Source of the DNA: Fusobacterium ulcerans
Lineage (GTDB): Bacteria > Fusobacteriota > Fusobacteriia > Fusobacteriales > Fusobacteriaceae
Length of the DNA: 64,000 bases
Assembly (NCBI RefSeq): GCF_003019675.1
Contig: NZ_CP028105.1
Location: forward strand, 1,318,282-1,382,281
Direction of reading: 5' to 3'
In this document: positions 1 to 7,451 of the stretch, piece by piece
How positions within the stretch are numbered: position 1 is the first letter of the stretch
Layout: every line of letters starts with the position of its first letter
Position numbers and translations under genes: made by a program
The notes under the pieces: model-generated
What the model was told of the DNA's origin: nothing
Database searches by the model: none
The model's input: the letters and a program-made list of their open reading frames with translations, nothing else

Positions 1-524
1 CCATCTGGTGTAAAAGCATATTTTGGTTCTTTTTCTCTTGCAAGATAATATTTGATATCCTCATCTCCGCTCTCTTCGTTAGTTCCAAATATTATTCTTA
101 CTCTTTTATTAAATTCTGGATGAGTATCTACTACCGCTTTCAAAGAATACAAAGCTGATATGATAGGAGCTTTATTATCAATAGCTCCTCTTGCTGTTAG
201 CTGATTATTCACTACACATCCTTCATATGGAGGTACACTCCAACTAGCTTCATCCCCTTCAGGAACTACGTCTATATGACCTAATATGGCAATGTATTCT
301 TCTCCCTCTCCATATTCTGCATAACCAATATAGTTATCCAGATTTTTTACTTTAAAACCAAGCCCTTGAGCAATTTCCAACACCTTGTTAAGTCCTTTTT
401 TTAGTTCCTCTCCATAAGGTGCATCTCCTGCTCTATCTGCTTTTACTGTTTTTATTCTTATAATTTCAATGATACTTTTCAATACTTCATCAAAATGTGT
501 ATCGATATATTTTTTTATATCCAT
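1..524 (-). CDS. M20-family dipeptidase (PepV/Sapep-like), C-terminal part beyond window
   Basis: Only the N-terminal ~174 residues are in the window; the gene runs leftwards off base 1. The start is the ATG complementary to 522-524, behind a CAGGAG ribosome binding site. The fragment has GHIDVVPEGDE (first zinc-ligand His and the following Asp), then RGAIDNKAPIISALYSLK with the bridging Asp, and FGTNEESGDED carrying the general-base and ligand glutamates. This is the metal site of M20 dipeptidases of the PepV/Sapep type, cytoplasmic zinc enzymes that cut dipeptides and short peptides. It is the last visible gene of a PTS/glycosylasparaginase operon, so it may process the peptide part of an imported glycopeptide (inference). 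Confidence 0.9.
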   Translation of the reverse strand, partial: MDIKKYIDTHFDEVLKSIIEIIRIKTVKADRAGDAPYGEELKKGLNKVLEIAQGLGFKVKNLDNYIGYAEYGEGEEYIAILGHIDVVPEGDEASWSVPPYEGCVVNNQLTARGAIDNKAPIISALYSLKAVVDTHPEFNKRVRIIFGTNEESGDEDIKYYLAREKEPKYAFTPD

Positions 525-544
525 AGTTTTCTCCTGTAATGGAA

Positions 545-850
545 TTAGTCAATTAAAGAAAGAGCAAGGTCTAAAACTTTATCCCCTTTCATCATACCAT
601 AATCCATAGTATTAATGATCTCTACTTTTTTTCCTACTGTTTCAGCTACTGCTGCTAATTCAGCTTTTTTATATTTTACTTGTGGTCCTAATAGAAATAC
701 ATCATAGTTACCAAGATTTTCTTGAAACTTTGCTATACTTAAAGCATTAATTTCAACTTCTATTCCTTTTTTTACAGCTGCTTCTTTCATTTTTTTAACC
801 ATAAGACTTGTTGACATTCCTGCATCACATAATAATAATATTTTTTTCAT
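545..850 (-). CDS. PTS lactose/cellobiose-family IIB component
   Basis: A 101-residue cytoplasmic phosphocarrier. The N-terminus MKKILLLCDAGMSTSLM is the typical start of lactose/cellobiose IIB proteins; Cys8 is the residue that takes phosphate from IIA and passes it to the sugar bound by IIC. Length is normal for the family. It lies 35 bp after the IIC gene and 20 bp before the M20 dipeptidase, all on the minus strand, so it is one operon. The exact sugar cannot be read from IIB, but the neighbouring glycosylasparaginase points to an N-acetylglucosamine-containing substrate rather than plain cellobiose. Confidence 0.93.
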   Translation of the reverse strand: MKKILLLCDAGMSTSLMVKKMKEAAVKKGIEVEINALSIAKFQENLGNYDVFLLGPQVKYKKAELAAVAETVGKKVEIINTMDYGMMKGDKVLDLALSLID

Positions 851-885
851 AGTTTTCCTCCTGAATATTTACTTTAAATTTTTAA

Positions 886-2199
886 TTATTTTCCTTCATT
901 TTCCATTTGTTCTAATCTTTCCATTTCATCTTCCTCTTTTTTACTTGCCTTATCTATTATTCTAAGGAATGGAAGATAAATCATTGCTCCAATGATAAGA
1001 TTTACTATTTGAATAAGTGCTCCTGAAATATCCCCTACTGTAATAAATCCACTGATTATTGCTGGTGTAGGCCATGGGAAAGCTATCCCTAAAGGTTTTG
1101 ATACAATTCCAAGATTCATTGTTATATATTGAGTAGTTACCATTACCATAGCTACCAGATTAAATGGTATAAGCATAATAGGGTTAAGGATTATTGGAAG
1201 TCCAAACAGGATTGGTTCATTGATATTGAATATTCCTGGAATAGTTCCAATAGCTCCAACACTTCTTATATGTTTACTTTTTGCAAAGATTAATATAGCT
1301 ATAAGCAGAGAAAGAGTAACTCCTGCTCCTCCCATCCATACCATGTCAAAGAACTGTTCAGTTATTACATGAGGAAGAGGCTGTCCAGCTTGTAATGCAG
1401 CTATATTTTCTACCTGATTTTCCAACCAGAAAGGTCTTACAAATCCATTTACCATTGAACCACTGTTTATTCCAACAGACCAAAGAATTGATATAGCAAA
1501 AACTGTAAATATAGAACCTATATATGAAGTTCCAAGAGATTTTAACGGCAAAGCCAGCATTTTATATACAAAGTCATGTATTGTTCCATAGTCTGTCTGC
1601 ATCATAAGAAGTCTTAGAAGAAGAGCTGCTCCAAGGATAACTGTTCCTGGAATAAGAGCCTCAAATGATTTTATAACTTCAGGTGGTACACCATCAGGCA
1701 TTTTTACAAGAATATTTCTATTAACGAAAAACTGAAATATTTTTACTGTTAATACTCCAATAACCATAGCCACAAACATTCCCTTACTTCCAAGCCAGTC
1801 AAATGTAATAACTGCTCCATGTTCAGTAGAATGTCCCAATGGAGTAAGTATCAAGAATGAAGCTAGAGACAGAAGTCCTACTGCAATACTGTCAAGTTCA
1901 AATTGTTTAGCAAGCTGCTGAGCTACTAAGAAAGCTACATACAGAGCTATAAGTGAAAATGTAGCACTTACAGGGATATCAAGAATATCCTTCCATCCTT
2001 CACCAAATAAACTAGTCATACCTCTTTGATATGCTGGTAGTGGAAAAGCTGAAATCATCAAAAATATAGATCCAATCATTAAAAGAGGCATCATCATTAT
2101 AAATGCTCTTCTTATTCCATTGATATATTTGTTCTGTGCTATCCATGCAGCTACAGGAACAAGTTTGTCTTCTAGTATCGTTATAACTTTGCTCATCAT
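886..2199 (-). CDS. PTS lactose/cellobiose-family IIC permease
   Basis: A 437-residue polytopic inner-membrane protein of the IIC lac/cellobiose (ChbC-like) family, the channel through which the sugar enters while being phosphorylated. Visible marks are the GVPPEVIKSFEALIPG loop (about residues 170-185) and the NEPILFGLP motif (about 327-335), whose Glu is the conserved active-site acid. In cellobiose/chitobiose permeases the WxxGIHG motif has a His; here it reads WSVGINSG (about 240-247), an Asn in that place, which may reflect a different substrate. Two ATGs are adjacent; the second (complement of 2194-2196) is better spaced from the AAAGGAG site. The hydrophilic tail is rich in Glu and Lys. 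Confidence 0.93.
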   Translation of the reverse strand: MMSKVITILEDKLVPVAAWIAQNKYINGIRRAFIMMMPLLMIGSIFLMISAFPLPAYQRGMTSLFGEGWKDILDIPVSATFSLIALYVAFLVAQQLAKQFELDSIAVGLLSLASFLILTPLGHSTEHGAVITFDWLGSKGMFVAMVIGVLTVKIFQFFVNRNILVKMPDGVPPEVIKSFEALIPGTVILGAALLLRLLMMQTDYGTIHDFVYKMLALPLKSLGTSYIGSIFTVFAISILWSVGINSGSMVNGFVRPFWLENQVENIAALQAGQPLPHVITEQFFDMVWMGGAGVTLSLLIAILIFAKSKHIRSVGAIGTIPGIFNINEPILFGLPIILNPIMLIPFNLVAMVMVTTQYITMNLGIVSKPLGIAFPWPTPAIISGFITVGDISGALIQIVNLIIGAMIYLPFLRIIDKASKKEEDEMERLEQMENEGK

Positions 2200-2208
2200 C
2201 GTCTCCTT

Positions 2209-3174
2209 TTATATTTCTTCCAGTGGTTTTTGTATATTTCTTTTGTAATTTTCCATATATTCCTTTGAAGCTATCTCTATTTTTACCTCATTGCTTCCTT
2301 CTATAGGATTTGCAAGATATACTTTAGGTTCATTATCTGGGTCTGCTGCGACAAATGAAAACTCTACATTTGTTCCAATTCCCCATTCTCCTTTATTATT
2401 CATAGCCACAACAGATATAGCTCCTGCATGCCCTCTTCTTTTTTTCAGCTGTTCAGCAAATTCTGTAACTGCTGATTGAGCAGCTTCTGTAGGGGACATT
2501 CCTCTTTTCATTCTTTGAACTGTTTCGTAAGAAAGACACCCTTTCATTATATCTTCTCCAAGTCCAGTAGCTGCTGCCCCACCAGCTTCATTATCTACAT
2601 AGAATCCTGAACCAGATACAGGAGAATCTCCTACTCTTCCTCTTTTTTTCATAAACAATCCGCTTGTAGAAGTAGCTGCTGCCATATCTTTTTCTGAATC
2701 TATACTTATCATGCATACTGTATCATGACCATCATAAGGGGAAAGATTTTTTTCAGTTATCTCTTTCATTCTCAATTCCCAAGTTTTTTTAGCTCTTTCA
2801 GTAAGCATATTCTGTCTTACAAAACCATTCTTATGAGCGTAAGCCTCTGCTCCCTCTCCCACAAGAAATATATTGAATCTGTCTGCACTAAGTTTTCTTG
2901 CTATACACACAGGATTTTTATAATCTTTTATTCCAGCTACTGCACCTATAGAAAGTGTCTTTCCATCCATAAAAGCAGCATCCAATTCAACTTCACATAC
3001 TTCATTTGGAAGTCCTCCATATCCTACTGATTTATAGAATGGATAATCTTCAACTTCCATTATTGCTCTTTCTACAGCATCTTGGCATTTTCCACCATTT
3101 TTTAATATATCAGCTCCTAGAGTTACACCTTCAACAGCCATTCTCCAAGTAGCTATCATAGCCCACTTCTTCAT
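2209..3174 (-). CDS. N4-(beta-N-acetylglucosaminyl)-L-asparaginase (glycosylasparaginase)
   Basis: A 321-residue Ntn-hydrolase of the asparaginase-2 family. It splits GlcNAc-beta-Asn into aspartate and the sugar part. The catalytic nucleophile is Thr152 in GHDTVCM, exposed by self-cleavage; HDT(I/V) distinguishes glycosylasparaginases from plain plant-type asparaginases. The following TSTSGLFMKKRGRVGDSPV and GLGEDIMKG segments form the substrate pocket and the aspartate-binding loop. No signal peptide is visible, so it should act in the cytoplasm on a substrate brought in by the PTS. It overlaps the IIA stop by one base and is followed after 9 bp by IIC, so production is tightly coupled to transport. 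Confidence 0.92.
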   Translation of the reverse strand: MKKWAMIATWRMAVEGVTLGADILKNGGKCQDAVERAIMEVEDYPFYKSVGYGGLPNEVCEVELDAAFMDGKTLSIGAVAGIKDYKNPVCIARKLSADRFNIFLVGEGAEAYAHKNGFVRQNMLTERAKKTWELRMKEITEKNLSPYDGHDTVCMISIDSEKDMAAATSTSGLFMKKRGRVGDSPVSGSGFYVDNEAGGAAATGLGEDIMKGCLSYETVQRMKRGMSPTEAAQSAVTEFAEQLKKRRGHAGAISVVAMNNKGEWGIGTNVEFSFVAADPDNEPKVYLANPIEGSNEVKIEIASKEYMENYKRNIQKPLEEI

Positions 3175-3500
3175 TATTTTTCCACTCCTACTCTTCTATA
3201 TAAGTCTATTAGCTCTTCTACTAATTCTCTAGCAAGAATTGAGTTCATAAGGTGGTCTTGAGCATGGACCATAAGAAGGTTCATAGCTATTCCATTCCCA
3301 TCTGCTTCATTACATATAAGTTCTGTCTGCATCCCATGAGCTACAAGTGATTTCTCTCTTGATTCTTTTAAAAGTTCCTCTGCTTTATCAAAATTTCCAG
3401 TTTTAGCTTCTCTAAGTGCTTCATAAGCCAAACTTCTTGCCTCACCAGCGTTACCTACTATTGTCATTGCTACTTCTTCTAAATCTAAATCCATGTTCAT
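3174..3500 (-). CDS. PTS lactose/cellobiose-family IIA component
   Basis: A 108-residue all-helical phosphotransfer protein and first gene of the operon. The phosphorylated histidine is His79 in MVHAQDHLM, with the conserved Asp82 that holds the metal at the trimer axis. It receives phosphate from HPr and hands it to IIB. The start is preceded by AAGGAGG (complement of about 3501-3507). Length and motif are ordinary for the family. The operon has no regulator of its own in the window, so control is probably through the dyad overlapping its promoter. Confidence 0.93.
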   Translation of the reverse strand: MNMDLDLEEVAMTIVGNAGEARSLAYEALREAKTGNFDKAEELLKESREKSLVAHGMQTELICNEADGNGIAMNLLMVHAQDHLMNSILARELVEELIDLYRRVGVEK

Positions 3501-3539
3501 TACCTCCTTAGATATTTTTGATTTTTTAAGGTTACACCT

Positions 3540-3580
3540 ATATTAGCACTAGTCAAATAAAATGTCAAAAATCACATTTT
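3540..3580 (-). promoter_or_regulatory. PTS operon promoter with overlapping dyad operator
   Basis: On the minus strand TTGACA (complement of 3563-3568) is followed after 17 bp by TAATAT (3540-3545), a near-consensus sigma-70 promoter about 40 bp upstream of the IIA gene. A perfect 7-bp inverted repeat, AAAATGT / ACATTTT with 8 bp between (3559-3580), lies over the -35 box, where a CRP/FNR-like or other repressor could act. The regulator is not identified. Confidence 0.65.
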
Positions 3581-3750
3581 TATGCCCGTATATCGTTTTT
3601 AAAGTTCTAATTTAATTATTATTCTTGAAATAAAATATAGTATATGGTATGATTTAGTAGATATGACGAAAATAAAATAATTGTATTTCGTTTAACTTTC
3701 AGAAAAAAAATATTCAAAAATATAAAAAAATTTTTAAAAAGGGGATTTTT

Positions 3751-4872
3751 ATGAGTTTTGATATACTTCAGAAAGATATTCAGGTAGAATTTTCCAAACA
3801 TCTCAATAGAAAAGAAAGAAACCTTATCAAATTTTTGTCAATAAAAGATAAAAATGTAACTCTTCCTTTTAAAGAATTTTTAAAATATCTAGATTTTGAA
3901 ACACAGGAAGAAGGAATAAAATTTCTTAATTTATTTATGAATAAATATATTATTCTTTCATCAAATAACTCTAAGTATCTTGCATATTTAAATATACTTC
4001 AATCTTTCTATATATCTGGTGATGATATAACATTGATATTTCCTGACGAAATAGCCAGTTCTTTTAAAAAAGGAACTAATTATGAAAAGCTTGGAGTCAA
4101 TAGAGTTCTTACATTCAGAGAAAAATTTTCATATCGTCTATACCAATATGTAAAAAGAGCTCCAGAAGACAGTGTATATATCCCTATGGAAATTTTAAGA
4201 AGTCTTCTTGAAATCAAAGAATCATATAAAAGATATTATGATATTGAAAAAAATCTCCTGATTCCAGTATTGAAAGATCTTGAAGATAATGGAGACCTTC
4301 CTCTTTTATACACTAAAAATAAAAGTGGAGATTACAAAAGTGCAAAAATTTTGGGAATTACTCTTGAAAAACAGATAGTAGAAAATAGTAATACTATTAT
4401 AATTAATGATATTATGACGAAAATAGGGAAAGAGGTTAAAAATTTTACTGAAATATACTCTATAATATTAAAAGCTCTAGCTGAACATGGAGAGGAATAT
4501 GTTAGGACTAATACAGAATATGCTCTAAAAAATTTCACTGGAAATTTTGACATTTTTCTAGAACAGCTTTTATTAAAAAATACTCCTGTAGAAAAAGCAT
4601 ATCTTACAGTTAAAAAGAAATTCAAAACATTATTTGAACTTCATATGGAAGTAATGAAGGTAGCACAGAAAGAAAGCCAGTATCCTTCTAATTTAAAATT
4701 TCTTATCAAAATATATTCTTTGAAAGATGGAGAATCTACTGTATGTGATGGAAAAGATATTTCAATGAAAATATCATATAACAAAAATGATTTTTCATAT
4801 ATAGAAGTGTTCAGACAAAAAATAAAAGAAGAAAATCCAAATGGAGAAAAATATAAAAAGGAAGCTGATTAG
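3751..4872 (+). CDS. Rep_3-type plasmid replication initiator protein on the chromosome
   Basis: A 373-residue protein with the winged-helix layout of Rep_3 (RepB/RepE-like) initiators: a first domain ending in FREKFSYRLYQYVK (about residues 124-137), then EILRSLLEIKESYKRYYDIEKNLL, matching the Rep segment in which the second winged helix contacts iterons. Such proteins bind direct repeats and open a plasmid origin. The start has a GGGG ribosome binding site seven bases upstream. None of the 18-bp repeats found near 42 kb lies next to it, and no iteron array is visible in its upstream region. It may be a leftover of an integrated plasmid or a second, older chromosomal Rep gene. It lies alone, divergent from the PTS operon. 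Confidence 0.8.
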   Translation: MSFDILQKDIQVEFSKHLNRKERNLIKFLSIKDKNVTLPFKEFLKYLDFETQEEGIKFLNLFMNKYIILSSNNSKYLAYLNILQSFYISGDDITLIFPDEIASSFKKGTNYEKLGVNRVLTFREKFSYRLYQYVKRAPEDSVYIPMEILRSLLEIKESYKRYYDIEKNLLIPVLKDLEDNGDLPLLYTKNKSGDYKSAKILGITLEKQIVENSNTIIINDIMTKIGKEVKNFTEIYSIILKALAEHGEEYVRTNTEYALKNFTGNFDIFLEQLLLKNTPVEKAYLTVKKKFKTLFELHMEVMKVAQKESQYPSNLKFLIKIYSLKDGESTVCDGKDISMKISYNKNDFSYIEVFRQKIKEENPNGEKYKKEAD

Positions 4873-4889
4873 AGCTTCCTTTTTTTTTA
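4858..4889 (+). terminator. Intrinsic terminator of the Rep_3 gene
   Basis: The arms AAGGAAGCT (4858-4866) and AGCTTCCTT (4873-4881) form a 9-bp stem with a 6-base loop, followed by a long T run. The stop codon (4870-4872) is in the loop, so the gene ends inside its own terminator. Confidence 0.9.
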
Positions 4890-4921
4890 TTTATAGTATT
4901 TTTAATTTGTAAAATATCAAA

Positions 4922-5013
4922 TTAATAAGCTACTTCATATAATCCTAAGATATCTTCTAAAACTACATCTTTTGGATTTCCTCCAATACATGTATCTGTA
5001 AGGATATCTTTAG
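4922..5013 (-). pseudogene. Remnant of an iron-containing alcohol dehydrogenase (C-terminal end only)
   Basis: The minus-strand frame ending in TAA at 4922-4924 encodes a C-terminal stretch containing DTCIGGNPKDVVLEDILGLY followed by EVAY. That closely follows the end of FucO-type Fe-dependent alcohol dehydrogenases (D.CTGGNPR....EDI..LY). Only about 29 codons remain; the upstream part is missing and the abi gene stops exactly at the edge (5014). This looks like a gene whose body was replaced by the abi unit. Identity rests on the short motif alone. Confidence 0.55.
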
Positions 5014-5943
5014 TTAACTATGGTTTTCAATATTTTTATTATCAATTTTTAAATAACTCTCCCAATCTTCTGGAAATCCTATACAACTTATATCAATAAC
5101 TTCTAAAAATTCATTAAAAGTGTTCTTTATATCTTTTAAAATTTTATTATTCCATTCTTCTTTATCTCTAATTAATATTCTCATTACTAAAACATAATCA
5201 AAAATTTTATAAGTAGTTATTGGAAATTCTTTAGTTTTAGCTGGTGTTGAAACCACTTTATAATTATAAAGTCTCATATCATGTGCCAACATATTTCTAA
5301 ATCTTCTCATTGCTTCAATCCAATTTCCAAACTGTATTTTGCTGTACCCATATTCTTTTGCAATTTTTTTCTGAACACTATTATCAAGCAATACATAAAA
5401 ATTTTCTAAATTTCCTAAAGTAAACAATTCTATTGCAACCCATATAGGATAATAGCCTTGATAATTTAATTTATGATGCTGAATAAAAGGCAATTCTTCA
5501 TTATCTCTAATATTTTTATTAATAAAGGAAATAAATTTTGAATGTTTATCCTTATCCTTAAAATCTCTGCTAAACATGTAAGAAATATTTCCTTCTGAGT
5601 AACTGTGTGCAAAATTATATGAAATGGAAGTTTTTAAATCTCTTTCAATAATTTCCATTCCATATAAAAATATATTTCTAATTCTCATATCAAATTTTAT
5701 AATTTTATAAATATAATCAAAAGTTAATTCTTTGGGATAACAGTCATTTGCTAAATCTTTAAAGTCATGTAAATATCCTGTAAAATGGTAATAGTTAATT
5801 CTTTTTAAAACTTCTTTAGCAAAATTCTCGTTTTCTATAACTAGATTTCTATTCTTTAATTTATTAATTTGTTCATCAAATGTTGTTGGAGGCTTTAATT
5901 GTGAACTAATAAATTTAATAAACTTATCATTTTCAATATTCAT
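5014..5943 (-). CDS. Abi_2 family (AbiD/AbiF-like) abortive infection protein with HEPN motif
   Basis: I place the start at the ATG complementary to 5941-5943, behind AAGGAG, giving 309 residues; a longer in-frame ORF reaching 5985 would run into the structured RNA upstream. The protein has the Abi_2 pattern: PPTTFDEQINKLKNRNL near the N-terminus, YYHFTGYLHDFKD (51-63), RIRNIFLYGMEIIERDLK (88-104), and near the C-terminus RFRNMLAHDMRLYN. Arg216 and His221 of RNMLAH fit the R-x4-6-H signature of HEPN ribonucleases. Such proteins stop phage growth by halting the infected cell. A short RNA with its own promoter and terminator lies directly upstream, as known for AbiF loci. It appears to have landed on the end of an alcohol dehydrogenase gene. 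Confidence 0.85.
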   Translation of the reverse strand: MNIENDKFIKFISSQLKPPTTFDEQINKLKNRNLVIENENFAKEVLKRINYYHFTGYLHDFKDLANDCYPKELTFDYIYKIIKFDMRIRNIFLYGMEIIERDLKTSISYNFAHSYSEGNISYMFSRDFKDKDKHSKFISFINKNIRDNEELPFIQHHKLNYQGYYPIWVAIELFTLGNLENFYVLLDNSVQKKIAKEYGYSKIQFGNWIEAMRRFRNMLAHDMRLYNYKVVSTPAKTKEFPITTYKIFDYVLVMRILIRDKEEWNNKILKDIKNTFNEFLEVIDISCIGFPEDWESYLKIDNKNIENHS

Positions 5944-5957
5944 GTATGACTCCTTAT

Positions 5958-6027
5958 AAAAAAAATCGACCCTTGCATGGGCCACATAACAAAAATAAAG
6001 TTAGAGGTGTGCAAAGGTCTGTATCAT
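5958..6027 (-). ncRNA. Short structured RNA upstream of the abi gene (abiF-RNA-like)
   Basis: On the minus strand the promoter at 6034-6062 would start a ~70-nt RNA near 6027. It folds through GACCUUUGCA (complement of 6010-6019) with UGCAAGGGUC (5968-5977): ten pairs with one G-U, an inner AAC/GUU pairing, then a run of eight U (5958-5965). The U run precedes the abi ribosome binding site. A terminator-ended RNA right before an AbiF-type gene matches the arrangement reported for the abiF RNA motif; I did not compare with the published covariance model. Confidence 0.6.
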
Positions 6028-6033
6028 ACTAAA

Positions 6034-6062
6034 ATAATATCATATTAGTAAAAGAAAGTCAA
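6034..6062 (-). promoter_or_regulatory. Promoter of the abi RNA / abi gene
   Basis: TTGACT (complement of 6057-6062), exactly 17 bp, TATTAT (complement of 6034-6039). It is the only good promoter in the 5944-6274 gap on this strand and would start transcription at the 5' end of the structured RNA. Confidence 0.65.
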
Positions 6063-6139
6063 TAATATAGATATTCATTTATTCCTAGTTCTCTGTAAAA
6101 TTTATCATTTGTTGTATGAATATATGGCCTCTTAGTAAT
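6059..6139 (-). pseudogene. Possible decayed gene end
   Basis: A minus-strand frame ends in TGA at 6059-6061 and is open for 26 codons, encoding RPYIHTTNDKFYRELGINEY and a few more residues. Composition looks protein-like (perhaps the tail of an acetyltransferase), but there is no start and an in-frame stop lies just upstream. If real it is another remnant at the edge of the abi unit. The remainder of the 6140-6274 gap shows nothing I recognise. Confidence 0.25.
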
Positions 6140-6274
6140 TTATACTACATAATCTTCTCCTCTATACTTTTAATAAAAATTCCACTTTTTTAAAAATTTA
6201 ATTAAATTTTACCAGTTTTATTTCTGTTGTTTTCTTTCAGCTTTAGCTATATAATATTCTAAAGAGGTGAGCCT

Positions 6275-6751
6275 ATGATATTGAGAAAATATAATCCTGA
6301 TGATTGTATTAAATTATTAAAACTCTTCTATGATACAGTTAGGAATGTAAATAAAAAAGACTATAATGATGAGCAGCTTTCTGTATGGGCTCCTGATAAC
6401 TATATAGAAGAAAAATATGCCCTCTGGCAAAAGTCTCTTTCTGAAAATTTTACTATTGTTGCTGAAATCAATGGAGAGATTGTAGGTTTTGGAGATATAG
6501 AAAAAACTGGCTATCTCAATAGGTTATTTATTCACAAGGATTATCAGAATATGGGAATTGCATCAGCTATAGTTAAGGAACTTGAAAAATATGCAGAGAA
6601 AATATGTATATGCACAATAATAACAGAGGCTTCAATCACAGCTAAACCCTTCTTTGAAAGGCTGGGATATACATTGGTAAAAAAACAGCAGGTAGAGAGA
6701 ATAGGAATTTCTCTTACTAACTATGTTATGGAAAAAAATATATCGAGATAA
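6275..6751 (+). CDS. GNAT family N-acetyltransferase
   Basis: A 158-residue single-domain GNAT. The acetyl-CoA binding motif is seen in RLFIHKDYQNMGIASAIVKE (Q-x-x-G-I-A pyrophosphate loop), followed by a C-terminal strand and helix AKPFFERLGYTLVKKQQVER, typical of the PhnO/RimI/YafP-like branch. It transfers acetyl from acetyl-CoA to an amine; the substrate cannot be told. The start follows GAGGTGAG. It is the first of three GNAT genes within 1.7 kb, but 118 bp separate it from the next, so it is probably its own unit. Confidence 0.9.
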   Translation: MILRKYNPDDCIKLLKLFYDTVRNVNKKDYNDEQLSVWAPDNYIEEKYALWQKSLSENFTIVAEINGEIVGFGDIEKTGYLNRLFIHKDYQNMGIASAIVKELEKYAEKICICTIITEASITAKPFFERLGYTLVKKQQVERIGISLTNYVMEKNISR

Positions 6752-6818
6752 GGTTCATTTATAAAAAATCTAAATTCTAATATATTATTTCTATTTTAAA
6801 TTATATGACAAAATAATA

Positions 6819-6836
6819 TGTATATGGTCAATAATA
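6819..6836 (+). repeat. 18-bp origin-type element, + strand copy
   Basis: Exact match to TGTATATNNWYAATAATA (variable bases GGTC), between two GNAT genes and about 35 kb from the origin cluster. Confidence 0.75.
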
Positions 6837-6869
6837 ATTTTGCTGGCAGGTACCAGATAAGGAGCTGAA

Positions 6870-7391
6870 ATGATTAGAAAAGCTAAAAAAACTGATATAG
6901 AAATTATTTCGAAAATCTATATAGACAGTCGTAGAAAAACATATAAAAATATTCTTCCAGATGATTATCTCAATTCTCTAACTTATGCACAAGCAGAGAA
7001 AAAATGGGAAGAGTATTTAGAAAATGATAATAATGTTATTTTTCTTCATTTAGATGACAAAGGAACTATTACATCTCTTGCAGCAAGTAAACCTTACAGA
7101 CATCTCAAAAAATGTCTCTATTTAGATTCACTTCATGTGTCTCCTGAATTTCAAAGTAAGGGAATAGGAAAATCTCTTATCTTAAAAACTGCTGAATTTG
7201 CTTTGGAAAATGGCTATGACACTATGACTATCTCTATTCTTAGAGGAAATGACAAAGCTGAAAAAATTTATCAATATTTAGGAGCTGTATATCTTAATGA
7301 TTTTATCAATTATTTTGACAATACTTCAGCTATGTCTACAGTATTTATATGGAAAGATTTACCCAAATTAATAAGCAAGCATAGTAAATAG
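6870..7391 (+). CDS. GNAT family N-acetyltransferase
   Basis: A 173-residue GNAT. Residues LDSLHVSPEFQSKGIGKSLI form strand beta4 and the acetyl-CoA loop (Q-S-K-G-I-G), followed by a long helix and GNDKAEKIYQYLGAVY, the usual C-terminal signature of RimI-like enzymes. Substrate unknown. The start follows AAGGAG. It faces the third GNAT gene tail to tail across a shared terminator. It is not closely similar to the preceding GNAT, so the pair is unlikely to be a recent duplication. Confidence 0.9.
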   Translation: MIRKAKKTDIEIISKIYIDSRRKTYKNILPDDYLNSLTYAQAEKKWEEYLENDNNVIFLHLDDKGTITSLAASKPYRHLKKCLYLDSLHVSPEFQSKGIGKSLILKTAEFALENGYDTMTISILRGNDKAEKIYQYLGAVYLNDFINYFDNTSAMSTVFIWKDLPKLISKHSK

Positions 7392-7402
7392 TATATAAAA
7401 AG

Positions 7403-7446
7403 AAGCTGATATGAGATAAATTTTTATTACTCTATATCAGCTTTTT
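7403..7446. terminator. Bidirectional terminator between convergent GNAT genes
   Basis: AAGCTGATAT (7403-7412) pairs with ATATCAGCTT (7434-7443). An A run lies before the left arm and a T run after the right arm, so it can stop transcription from both sides. Confidence 0.85.
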
Positions 7447-7451
7447 ATTTA

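Noticed and set aside
3619-3801. Small minus-strand ORF overlapping the Rep_3 start
   Set aside because: Low-complexity Phe/Ile/Lys sequence with no ribosome site; an A/T-rich shadow of the upstream region.
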